From contig JAFQRZ010000012.1 of assembly GCA_017409825.1 (NCBI GenBank), forward strand, positions 124,001-188,000: a stretch of 64,000 nucleotides of DNA. Direction: 5' to 3'. Below the pieces are notes generated by a model. That model was not told where the DNA came from, did not search any database, and worked only from the letters and a program-made list of their open reading frames with translations. Both the position numbers and the translations under genes were made by a program. This document shows positions 51,707-59,135 of this stretch, in pieces. Source of the DNA: Agathobacter sp. Lineage in GTDB: Bacteria > Bacillota > Clostridia > Lachnospirales > Lachnospiraceae. The number at the start of each line of letters is the position of its first letter. Position 1 is the first letter of the stretch.

Positions 51707-53689
51707 CTATGCAGGATGATAGGTACTTACTATCTTCTGCACCAATTCTCTAATATTTTCATCATTTTCATATGCGCGTTCCATCAACACCTTAAGCTGT
51801 ACGAGGAACTCATCCGAATCAAATGGAATCGGACAGCCGATATGAATCAGCTTGTTTGGCGTAGTCTTAAGACCTTCTTCTGCCATCAGCTTTTCTTCAT
51901 AGAGTTTTTCGCCTGGACGAAGTCCAGTGTATTCGATCTTGATATCGATATCTGGTTTCAGGCCAGATAGCTTAATCAAGTTTCTTGCCAAGGTATCGAT
52001 TTTCATCGGTTCACCCATGTCGAGGACGAAGATTTCTCCTCCCTTGGCATACGTACCCGCTTGAAGCACGAGGCTAACTGCCTCTGGGATCGTCATAAAA
52101 TAACGGATGATATCCGGATGTGTAACCGTGATAGGCCCACCCGCTGCAATCTGCTTCTTGAAAAGCGGAATAACCGAACCATTACTGCCCAATACATTTC
52201 CGAAACGTACTGCTACGAATTCCGTCTTGATTTCCTTATTAGCGATATCCTGTTTTACCATCGCACTGTCTTCATCTTCCGCATGTGCAAAAAGTAGTGG
52301 GATTTCTTCCACTCTGCCTTCTTTTATCATACGGTCAAAGGTCTGCACAATCATTTCACAAAGGCGTTTACTCGCCCCCATGATATTCGTAGGATTTACC
52401 GCTTTATCTGTACTGATAAGCACGAACTTTTTACAGCCATTCATCATCGCTGCATAAGCTGTCTTGTAGGTACCTATCGCATTGTTCTTAATCGCCTCAC
52501 ATGGACTGTTTTCCATCAGTGGTACATGCTTGTGTGCTGCTGCATGGTATACGATTTCTGGTTTGTATTTTGCAAATACCTGATTGAGCTTTCGGCTGTC
52601 TCGAACAGAGCCGATGATAACCTTTAGATTCAGGTATGGATATTTCTTAATTAATTCGTTTTGGATATCATAAGCATTATTTTCATACACATCGAAGATG
52701 ACAAGTCGTTCCGGTCCATGTTCTGCAATCTGTCGACAAAGCTCACTACCGATGGAACCACCTCCACCTGTAACCAGAATCGTCTTACCCTTCAGTTCCT
52801 CGAAAATCTGCATCATATCGACTTTGATGGTTTCCCTGCCTAAAAGGTCTTCGATTGCGACATCCTTCATGGCTCTGACACTGACTTCCCCCGTCACAAA
52901 CTGGTACACACCAGGCAGGTTCTTCAGCTCGCACCCTGTTTCCTTGCAGATATTTAAAATATCTCTCTTGTCAATTGCAGATGCACTTGGAATCGCCACA
53001 TAAATACGCTCGATGCCATATTTCTCCACGTATTTAAGGATTACGTCACGGCCTCCGACAACCGGGATACCTTCGACATCTCTGCCCCATTTATTCGGGT
53101 TGTCGTCGATGATACATTTCACATTGTCTGAGGTTTCATTGGAATGCATCAGCTCTCGAAGAATCATCTGCCCCGCAGCACCTGCTCCGATTACCATCGT
53201 CTTTTTCGCTTCGGATTTACTTAGATACATAGCACGCTTGCTTCGTTCCAGCAAAATGAAACGGTAAGAAAAACGAATCCCCAGAATCGCCACAAACTGC
53301 AATCCAGCACCGAAAATATAGTAAGAAATCGGCATTCTGCGGAAGAACACGGTAATCCCCACCGTATGAATCACTGCCGTAATCACGGAAGATATCATAA
53401 CTCTTCCAAGCTCATTGTAGCTGGCGAAACGCCAAATCGCATTGTACAAACGTAGTGCAAAAAATACAGCAATACAAATCGGTGCATAAATCAAGATAAA
53501 TCCCATGTAAGAATTTAAATAATATTCCGGTATCATACTAAAACGGCAGTCGAAACGAAGCCATAATGCTCCGAAGTATGCCGCACATACTGCTACGACA
53601 TCATAAATCACCAGCATAATCGTAATGACCTGCCAGTGTTTGAGTCGCTTGTTTTTCATTTTTTGAAAAATCTCTTGTGTTTCTGACAT
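51707..53689 (-). CDS. pglF: UDP-GlcNAc 4,6-dehydratase, membrane form (PglF/CapD-like), 660 aa
   Basis: Four TM segments in the first 130 residues and a CoA-binding-like Rossmann domain (V-I-G-A-G-A-A-G-Q) precede the catalytic SDR domain: V-T-G-G-G-G-S-I-G-S-E-L near residue 305, H-A-A-A-H-K-H-V-P-L-M-E, and S-T-D-K-A-V-N-P-T-N where the usual Tyr is replaced, as in this family. Product is UDP-4-keto-6-deoxy-GlcNAc. GGATAGGAAGAAA fixes the ATG at 53689. Confidence 0.93.
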   Translation of the reverse strand: MSETQEIFQKMKNKRLKHWQVITIMLVIYDVVAVCAAYFGALWLRFDCRFSMIPEYYLNSYMGFILIYAPICIAVFFALRLYNAIWRFASYNELGRVMISSVITAVIHTVGITVFFRRMPISYYIFGAGLQFVAILGIRFSYRFILLERSKRAMYLSKSEAKKTMVIGAGAAGQMILRELMHSNETSDNVKCIIDDNPNKWGRDVEGIPVVGGRDVILKYVEKYGIERIYVAIPSASAIDKRDILNICKETGCELKNLPGVYQFVTGEVSVRAMKDVAIEDLLGRETIKVDMMQIFEELKGKTILVTGGGGSIGSELCRQIAEHGPERLVIFDVYENNAYDIQNELIKKYPYLNLKVIIGSVRDSRKLNQVFAKYKPEIVYHAAAHKHVPLMENSPCEAIKNNAIGTYKTAYAAMMNGCKKFVLISTDKAVNPTNIMGASKRLCEMIVQTFDRMIKEGRVEEIPLLFAHAEDEDSAMVKQDIANKEIKTEFVAVRFGNVLGSNGSVIPLFKKQIAAGGPITVTHPDIIRYFMTIPEAVSLVLQAGTYAKGGEIFVLDMGEPMKIDTLARNLIKLSGLKPDIDIKIEYTGLRPGEKLYEEKLMAEEGLKTTPNKLIHIGCPIPFDSDEFLVQLKVLMERAYENDENIRELVQKIVSTYHPA

Positions 53690-53753
53690 TTTCTTCCTAT
53701 CCCTTGTACCACAATTCACCTTTTAGAATTTTGGTATATAAATATCATAAATT

Positions 53754-54755
53754 TTATCTATAGTCCAAATTCGGCTCTGCAGCAATTCCCTGCAAAACCT
53801 CATTTTGCTTCTGCACTGCTTCCGATGGCTCATACTCCTTATAATCATACAGAAATTCATGCAATGCTGTATTCATATCGATAAGGGTCGTAGGAACCTC
53901 ATACCAAAGCTCCTCTACCAATCCATCGAAATATACAAGAGGAAACGCATTCATTCCCGTAATCTCATATCTTGAAATATAATACAAAAGCTCTGCCATC
54001 TCTTCTTCACGATAACTGGTATCGATTTGGTCGAACATCTCTTCTACCAATTCCAAGCTTTCATCCGTAGACATCTTCTTCGCTTTTTCAAAGAGTGCAA
54101 ACAAAACATTTCTCTGACGTTCTGAACGTGCACGGTCTTCCCCTGCCAGCTTACGAAGTCTCGAATATGCAAGTGCCTCTTTGCCATTTAAAGTATAAGT
54201 ACCTGCCTTCTTAAAACCTTCGAGTCCTGGTTTGCCACATTCCACCTGCGTCAGCTCGATATCTATGCCACCGACACTGTCTACCAGGCTTACAAGGTTT
54301 TCGAAATTGATCTCGACATATTCCGATACGTCCAAATCAAAGTTCTCGTTTATCGTGTCCATCGCAAGCTTTGGACCTCCATAATAATTCGCACGTTTCA
54401 GCTTCTGTAGCCCTTGTCCTTCCACCTGTACCATACAGTCACGCAAAAGTGATGCCACCTTCACTGTTTTCAAATCATGATTGATAACGACTGCTATGAT
54501 AGAGTCAGAATCTGTCCCTTTTCCAAGTAATCCCTCACGGCTGTCTACCCCAAGAAAGAGAACCGTATCAATATCCCTATCATACATCGGATGATTTTTC
54601 ATGTTCTCTGATTCTGTCGGCACGTAAACATCTTGTGTCGGCTCCTTACTTGCTTCATTCTGCTTCACGATAGAAATGCCGATTACGACACCTAACACTA
54701 CGAGTAATACTGCCGCTACGCCGATAAAGATCGGCTTCATTTTATCATTTCTCAT
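53754..54755 (-). CDS. LytR-CpsA-Psr family protein of the capsule operon, 333 aa
   Basis: One TM segment (about 8-28) and an LCP domain: V-L-F-L-G-V-D-S-R-E near residue 65, D-S-D-S-I-I-A-V-V, S-L-L-R-D-C-M-V, and S-R-L-R-K..G-E-D-R-A-R-S-E-R-Q-R. Probably attaches the finished capsule to peptidoglycan. Its ATG overlaps the cpsD stop (ATGA), so translation is coupled to the tyrosine kinase. Confidence 0.92.
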   Translation of the reverse strand: MRNDKMKPIFIGVAAVLLVVLGVVIGISIVKQNEASKEPTQDVYVPTESENMKNHPMYDRDIDTVLFLGVDSREGLLGKGTDSDSIIAVVINHDLKTVKVASLLRDCMVQVEGQGLQKLKRANYYGGPKLAMDTINENFDLDVSEYVEINFENLVSLVDSVGGIDIELTQVECGKPGLEGFKKAGTYTLNGKEALAYSRLRKLAGEDRARSERQRNVLFALFEKAKKMSTDESLELVEEMFDQIDTSYREEEMAELLYYISRYEITGMNAFPLVYFDGLVEELWYEVPTTLIDMNTALHEFLYDYKEYEPSEAVQKQNEVLQGIAAEPNLDYR

Positions 54756-55513
54756 GAATTTTTCTTCTTTCTTTTCTTAGACTGTTCTTCTTCTGGTTTC
54801 AACTTGGCGAGCCCTTTTTCATCCTCTTCATTGCCATAGTAGCCATAACCATAACCATAGCCATAGCCGTTCTTCTTCATCTCTACCTTATTCAAAACAG
54901 CTCCAAGGATACGAACACCTGAAATTTCTAACTGTTTCTTTACATTATTAATAAGTCGTGCACTTGCAACACCCTGGGAAATTACGAGAATCGCACCATC
55001 ACAATGTTTCGCGATTACCGCAGCATCGATGGCCGCCGCGATAGGCGCACAGTCAAGGAGCACATAATCAAACTGGTCACGTGCGAATTCCATCAGGTTC
55101 TCGAAATATTTCTTTTCCAAAATTTCGGTAGGGTTTGGAACACTTGGTCCAGCAAACACCATGAAAAGCTTCTTGATATCTGTCGCGTAAATCACTTCGT
55201 CTAATTTCTTCTGTCCTGATAAGTAGTGAGACAGGCCGTACAATTCTCCTTCGTGTGATTTCGCACGAAGACGACCGATAAGTACGGATTTTCTCATATC
55301 GGTATCGACTACTAATACACTCTTGCCGGATTCGGTAAGGGAACGAGCCAGATTCATGGTAACGGTACTCTTACCTTCATCTGGTACGGAGCTGGTTACC
55401 AGAATCGCTTTTACATCATCTCCACAGAACTGCAAATTGGTCTTAAGTCCACGGAGAGATTCTTTCATCGTATAGCTATGTTCTTTGATATTTCCTAATT
55501 TTACTATCTGCAT
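54752..55513 (-). CDS. cpsD: CpsD/CapB tyrosine kinase, 253 aa
   Basis: BY-kinase: Walker A is S-S-V-P-D-E-G-K-S-T near residue 43, Walker A-prime V-V-D-T-D-M-R, Walker B V-L-L-D-C-A-P. Near the C-terminus a Y-G-Y-G-Y-G-Y-G-Y-Y cluster is the expected autophosphorylation site. Works with the membrane adaptor at 55531 and is dephosphorylated by the CpsB-like enzyme at 56296 to control chain length and export. Confidence 0.93.
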   Translation of the reverse strand: MQIVKLGNIKEHSYTMKESLRGLKTNLQFCGDDVKAILVTSSVPDEGKSTVTMNLARSLTESGKSVLVVDTDMRKSVLIGRLRAKSHEGELYGLSHYLSGQKKLDEVIYATDIKKLFMVFAGPSVPNPTEILEKKYFENLMEFARDQFDYVLLDCAPIAAAIDAAVIAKHCDGAILVISQGVASARLINNVKKQLEISGVRILGAVLNKVEMKKNGYGYGYGYGYYGNEEDEKGLAKLKPEEEQSKKRKKKNS

Positions 55514-55530
55514 AAGTCTTCTCTCCTTTC

Positions 55531-56286
55531 TTATTTACTCTTCTTTGCAATCTGATCGAGGGAACGAACTGGTCTTCTCTTCTTCGCACCATCGTATTCT
55601 ACATCTTCCAATGGAAGTGAACCAAGTACATGCATACCAAGCTTACGTTCGATATCGTCTGTTGTCATAATCGTATCATTCAATAAGAAGCTGATAATTA
55701 CGATAGCCATCGCAAGGAATGCTCCAATCGCTGCACCAAGAACGGTATTCATCATTGTATTAGGACTAACTGGGTACTCTGACACATAACCATACTGGAT
55801 AACACTAGGTGGATCCTGGTCCATCTTATCCGAGATAAATGTGCCACTTACCTTCGCTATTTCATCCGCGATTAATTTCGCAAGTTCTGGATTTGGATGT
55901 GTCACGGTAATCTCAAGGATACGAGAGTTCGCTGGATTCGTTACAGCTACCTTTTCTCCTAAAGAACCATAGGTTTCATCTTCTAACTTCAAATTTTTAA
56001 TTACCTGCTCCAATACTGGACGACCTGTGATAACTACCTTGTAGTCACTTGCCAAACTAGAACCCGTCTGCAAATCCACTAAGTTCGTAATGGATGTACT
56101 CTTTGTAAATACATACATCTGTGATGTAGAGGTGTACTGTGGCACCATAATAAATTTACTAATACAGAAAGCGATAACCGCTACCAATACCGTAGAAACC
56201 GCTATCAGGACCCAATTGTCTACTAATTCAAAAAACAACGCTTTCAGGTCAATCTCAATTTCATCATCTTCGTAATGTTTTTCCAT
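55531..56286 (-). CDS. cpsC: Wzz/CpsC-family chain-length regulator, 251 aa
   Basis: Two TM helices (about 28-50 and 172-196) flank an extracellular domain, with an acidic N-terminus (E-I-D-L-K-A-L-F-F-E-L-V-D-N-W) and the V-S-P-N-T-M-M-N-T-V-L-G-A motif before TM2. Adaptor that activates CpsD. The ribosome binding site overlaps the CpsB stop region (AGGAGAA). Confidence 0.92.
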   Translation of the reverse strand: MEKHYEDDEIEIDLKALFFELVDNWVLIAVSTVLVAVIAFCISKFIMVPQYTSTSQMYVFTKSTSITNLVDLQTGSSLASDYKVVITGRPVLEQVIKNLKLEDETYGSLGEKVAVTNPANSRILEITVTHPNPELAKLIADEIAKVSGTFISDKMDQDPPSVIQYGYVSEYPVSPNTMMNTVLGAAIGAFLAMAIVIISFLLNDTIMTTDDIERKLGMHVLGSLPLEDVEYDGAKKRRPVRSLDQIAKKSK

Positions 56287-56295
56287 GATTTTCTC

Positions 56296-57006
56296 CTATT
56301 CCTCTATTGATTCTAATATATCTAGTGCATTGTAATACGTAATCTTATCTACGTATCGCTCGTCATATTTCTTATAGAGATACTCTCTACATTTGCCTAA
56401 GTTATTGGCACGCTTGACCATGTCGTGGCTGTCGCTCGCTACGAAGTCTACATATCTATGCTTGAGCAGCTTCTTCGTAAAGCCCTTGGTCTTGAAGCCT
56501 TCCATGCCGAGTATCGCATTGGCATTCACCTGAATCATCGCACCTACATCTCGCAGCCAGTCCACACGTCCCAAATCCTCATGCATACAGTTGTATCGTT
56601 CTACATGCGCCACAATCGGTATGTATCCATTTCGCAACAAATCACGTGTCGACTTGGCGATGTACTCGAATTCCGTATCAGTCTTGTACTCCGTCAACAC
56701 ATACTGGGTATTCGCCAGCGTACGCACTCTTCCAGTCTCGATATATTCCAATATCATGCTGTTCACATGGTGCTCTGTGCCGAGATACAGGTCTATCCCT
56801 ATCTTCTCAGCCGGCTCCATGAGCTTGGCGAAATTCTCTTCAATTTTCTCATTTGGATAGGCAAACATCCCATGCCTATAATGTGGAGTCAGTATCATGG
56901 CTTCGACGCCCTGTGCCTTGGCGCTCTTAAGCATCTCGATGGATTCCTCCATGGTTTTCGGTCCATCATCCACTCCGAATAAAAGGTGTGTGTGAATATC
57001 AATCAT
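56296..57006 (-). CDS. cpsB: CpsB/CapC-family tyrosine phosphatase (PHP), 236 aa
   Basis: PHP-type manganese phosphatase: M-I-D-I-H-T-H-L-L at the start, then D-D-G-P, I-L-T-P-H-Y, I-V-A-H-V-E-R and S-D-S-H near residue 195. Dephosphorylates CpsD. First gene of the capsule operon. GGAAG lies 6 nt before the ATG at 57006; an ATG at 57012 is too close to it. Confidence 0.93.
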   Translation of the reverse strand: MIDIHTHLLFGVDDGPKTMEESIEMLKSAKAQGVEAMILTPHYRHGMFAYPNEKIEENFAKLMEPAEKIGIDLYLGTEHHVNSMILEYIETGRVRTLANTQYVLTEYKTDTEFEYIAKSTRDLLRNGYIPIVAHVERYNCMHEDLGRVDWLRDVGAMIQVNANAILGMEGFKTKGFTKKLLKHRYVDFVASDSHDMVKRANNLGKCREYLYKKYDERYVDKITYYNALDILESIEE

Positions 57007-57042
57007 ACGCATCTTCCTATCTTTGTTTTCTCTCTTTTATGT

Positions 57043-57073
57043 ATAAAAAGTGACAAAAAGGCCCACTTTTTAT
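57043..57073 (-). promoter_or_regulatory. Perfect hairpin at the start of the capsule mRNA leader
   Basis: ATAAAAAGTG (57043-57052) and CACTTTTTAT (57064-57073) form a 10-bp stem with an 11-nt loop. It begins at the predicted transcription start of the capsule operon. It may stabilise the 5' end or attenuate; the few GC pairs argue against an efficient terminator. Confidence 0.4.
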
Positions 57074-57080
57074 CATTTCA

Positions 57081-57109
57081 ATGATAGACCATTTGTGTCA
57101 AGATGTCAA
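57081..57109 (-). promoter_or_regulatory. Capsule operon promoter
   Basis: Minus strand consensus TTGACA (57109-57104), 17-bp spacer, TATCAT (57086-57081). No other equally good minus-strand promoter was seen until 27.4 kb, so this may drive about 30 kb. Confidence 0.75.
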
Positions 57110-57119
57110 TCTGTATTAT

Positions 57120-57150
57120 TTACCAAAGTTGTTCTTTTGGTAGTACCAAA
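57120..57150. promoter_or_regulatory. TACCAAA inverted/direct repeats upstream of the capsule promoter
   Basis: TACCAAA (about 57121-57127), TTTGGTA (57136-57142) and TACCAAA (57144-57150) lie just upstream of the -35. Candidate binding site for a capsule regulator. Confidence 0.45.
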
Positions 57151-57180
57151 AAGTTTAATATAACATATTTTTTGACGTTT

Positions 57181-57219
57181 GTGCGGAAAAGGTCGCGATT
57201 CGCGACTAGGCACTTTTTT
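57181..57219 (+). terminator. Plus-strand terminator-like hairpin without an upstream gene
   Basis: Outer stem GTGC (57181-57184)/GCAC (57210-57213) and inner stem GTCGCG (57192-57197)/CGCGAC (57201-57206), followed by TTTTTT. No plus-strand gene precedes it. It could end a short untranslated RNA from the capsule promoter region or insulate the next gene. Confidence 0.4.
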
Positions 57220-57221
57220 CC

Positions 57222-57251
57222 TTGCTTTTCGCAGGTAGAGCTATGTAGAAT
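57222..57251 (+). promoter_or_regulatory. Probable promoter of the Rpn-like gene
   Basis: TTGCTT (57222-57227), 18-bp spacer, TAGAAT (57246-57251), 65 bp before the start codon. Confidence 0.4.
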
Positions 57252-57316
57252 ATGACTATCTTAAGATAAATATCTGGGTAAGCTTGCTCTATGTAAAGAG
57301 AGGTACACTTATAACT

Positions 57317-58288
57317 ATGACAAATGAATACAAATTAAAAGAAATTCTCGGCGAACCGATTAGCCGAGAAGAAGCACTCCAAATCATTCAATCTGATTAT
57401 ACCGCTTATCTCCTTTTTCAAGATTTTCCTGCAGATTATCAAAATCAAGTTTTAGAATTCATTCAAGGTATTCGTGGGCTTCCCATCTTATACGATAGTT
57501 TTTTCCAAAACATCCTCAATCCTTCTGTTGTTCCAGAACGATTGGAACGTTTTTTATCCAGTCTTATGAATCAGCAGATTCATATTGTACAGGTCATTCC
57601 ACGTGAAGGCTCACAGCTCGTCGACAAAGGTTCCTTTGTTATCATGGACATCCTTGTTCAAACGAAAAACGGTAGCTACATCAATGTCGAAATGCAAAAA
57701 CACGGATATGAATTTACTGGCGAAAGAAGCACCTGCTATATGTCCGATTTGGTCATGCGCCAATATTCCCAAGTAAAAGCTGAGAAGAAAAAGAAATTCT
57801 CTTTCAAAGACTTAAAACCCGTATATCTAATTGTCTTAATGGAAAATAGCACTAAAAATTTTAAGGTGGTCGCCCCCAAATACATTCACCGTGTTCACTA
57901 CACCTGCGATACTGGTGCAGATGTAAATTTTCTTGCAAATTATACCTACATCTCACTTGACACGTTCCGCTCCGTCGGTCAAAATATAAGTAGCTACTTA
58001 GATGCATGGTTTACCTTTTTGAGTTCAGATGCTCCAGAAGATATTTTGAAGCTCATCGAATCCTATCCCGAATTCAAAGAGTATTATCATGACATCGCTT
58101 TATTTCGCAAAAAACCGAAGGAGTTGATAGCTATGTACTCAGAAGCACTCATACAAATGGACAAAAACACTGCTAACTACATGATTGAGGAAATGCAAAA
58201 AGAAGTCGAAGAACTACACACAGAGCTTGACGAAAAGAATGCGTATATTAAAAAACTTGAATCACAATTAGGAATCCAAAACGAATAA
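57317..58288 (+). CDS. PD-(D/E)XK nuclease-family (Rpn/transposase-31-like) protein, 323 aa
   Basis: The nuclease core is recognisable as F-V-I-M-D-I-L-V-Q-T-K-N-G and I-N-V-E-M-Q (D..E-x-Q) near residues 107-124. It is followed by L-V-M-R-Q-Y-S-Q and K-P-V-Y-L-I-V-L-M, as in the recombination-promoting Rpn family. The C-terminal 45 residues are a charged coiled coil. The ATG at 57317 is used; a longer frame starts at a TTG. These proteins are often multicopy and variable. Whether it is an active DNA endonuclease cannot be told. Confidence 0.85.
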   Translation: MTNEYKLKEILGEPISREEALQIIQSDYTAYLLFQDFPADYQNQVLEFIQGIRGLPILYDSFFQNILNPSVVPERLERFLSSLMNQQIHIVQVIPREGSQLVDKGSFVIMDILVQTKNGSYINVEMQKHGYEFTGERSTCYMSDLVMRQYSQVKAEKKKKFSFKDLKPVYLIVLMENSTKNFKVVAPKYIHRVHYTCDTGADVNFLANYTYISLDTFRSVGQNISSYLDAWFTFLSSDAPEDILKLIESYPEFKEYYHDIALFRKKPKELIAMYSEALIQMDKNTANYMIEEMQKEVEELHTELDEKNAYIKKLESQLGIQNE

Positions 58289-58294
58289 ACACAA

Positions 58295-58324
58295 ATTCAG
58301 CCCCAGTTTTCACTGGGGCTGAAT
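58295..58324. terminator. Bidirectional terminator
   Basis: Perfect 13-bp stem ATTCAGCCCCAGT (58295-58307) / ACTGGGGCTGAAT (58312-58324) with loop TTTC, between the Rpn-like gene and a convergent XRE gene. Confidence 0.85.
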
Positions 58325-58330
58325 CATTCC

Positions 58331-58588
58331 TTATTCACTTGTCTCTCTTAACAATTCTTCGAATTCCTGCGTGTCGAAAAATTCCTGCAGGGTCACACCT
58401 AATCCATCGCAGAGTTTCATGATTGTAAATACGCCTGGATTCTGGGTAGACCCATCCATGATGTGTGCCAGCGTACTCAGCGGTACTGTAGCTCTATACG
58501 ATAGCACATAATAGGATATCCCCTTCTCCTTACAAAGTGTCTCAATTCTTCGCAGCAAAATCTCCTGCATTTTCTTTTGCTCTGTCAT
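58331..58588 (-). CDS. XRE-family repressor, paralogue B, 85 aa
   Basis: Very similar to paralogue A at 15760: L-C-K-E-K-G-I-S-Y-Y-V-L-S-Y-R-A-T-V-P, N-P-G-V-F-T-I-M-K-L-C-D-G-L-G-V, E-F-F-D-T-Q-E-F-E. The main differences are at the two termini. Ribosome binding site AAAAGGTGAGAGT. It has a degenerate copy of the 40-bp palindrome 35 bp upstream (58623-58662), supporting the idea that this subfamily binds that element. Confidence 0.9.
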   Translation of the reverse strand: MTEQKKMQEILLRRIETLCKEKGISYYVLSYRATVPLSTLAHIMDGSTQNPGVFTIMKLCDGLGVTLQEFFDTQEFEELLRETSE

Positions 58589-58622
58589 ACTCTCACCTTT
58601 TCTTTCGTAGAAATCCTTCTGG

Positions 58623-58662
58623 CAGGCACCGTATTCGGCACTACTACCATATTTGATACTTT
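58623..58662. promoter_or_regulatory. 40-bp palindromic element, copy 3 (degenerate)
   Basis: Plus strand arms CAGGCACCGTATTCGG and CCATATTTGATACTTT around CACTACTA. On the minus strand the centre and flanks (ATATGG-TAGTAGTG-CCGAATACGGT) match copy 1. It lies downstream of a possible TACACT -10 box (58669-58664), so it would block elongation or initiation for the XRE gene at 58588. Confidence 0.55.
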
Positions 58663-58688
58663 TAGTGTAGTACGACGACGCACTTGCG

Positions 58689-58712
58689 AATATAGGACAT
58701 CTCTGTCAATTA
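58689..58712 (-). repeat. Conserved 26-bp motif, copy 3
   Basis: Minus strand TAATTGACAGAGATGTCC then TATATTCG, beginning at the stop codon of the XRE gene at 58710 and pointing at the XRE gene at 58331. Same core as at 10038 and 12382. Confidence 0.5.
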
Positions 58713-58952
58713 CGCCTGAGGACTACGCAGTTTCTGCAATTCCTCTGTAGCGAAAAATTCATCTAATGAAACACCTAAGGCATCACAAATCTCTATCATA
58801 GTGAAAACACCCGGGTTATATGTCATACCGGTTGCCAAACGATATACTCTTCTCAGCGGAATCCCACTCTTTTCTGCAAGTGTGTTGTATGTCATGCCTT
58901 TCTGCTCCATCAGTTCCTTAATTCTGTTTTTGATTGCTTCTTTTCGTTCCAT
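58710..58952 (-). CDS. XRE-family repressor, paralogue C, 80 aa
   Basis: Helix-turn-helix protein: M-E-Q-K-G-M-T-Y-N-T-L-A-E-K-S-G-I-P, then Y-N-P-G-V-F-T-M-I-E-I-C-D-A-L-G-V and E-F-F-A-T-E-E-L. More distant from paralogues A and B but of the same subfamily. Excellent ribosome binding site GCAGGAGG. Lies upstream of paralogue B on the same strand. Confidence 0.9.
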   Translation of the reverse strand: MERKEAIKNRIKELMEQKGMTYNTLAEKSGIPLRRVYRLATGMTYNPGVFTMIEICDALGVSLDEFFATEELQKLRSPQA

Positions 58953-59079
58953 AATAAAACCTCCTGCTGGTAAATGTTAGTTATACTGCTCTAATTGTAT
59001 TTTATATTACTTCACGTCGAATTTCCTTTACTTCGTGTTACCACTTTTGACATAAAATGTTACTTTTTGTTAGCATTAT

Positions 59080-59108
59080 TTGTAAATTCTTATCGAATGG
59101 TCTATACT
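59080..59108 (+). promoter_or_regulatory. Promoter of the response regulator with 0A-like boxes
   Basis: TTGTAA (59080-59085), 17-bp spacer, TATACT (59103-59108). TATCGAA (59091-59097) lies inside the spacer and CGTCGAA (59015-59021) further upstream; both resemble 0A boxes and suggest autoregulation. Confidence 0.6.
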
Positions 59109-59135
59109 AAAGGCTAGAAATGGGAGGGGAAAACT

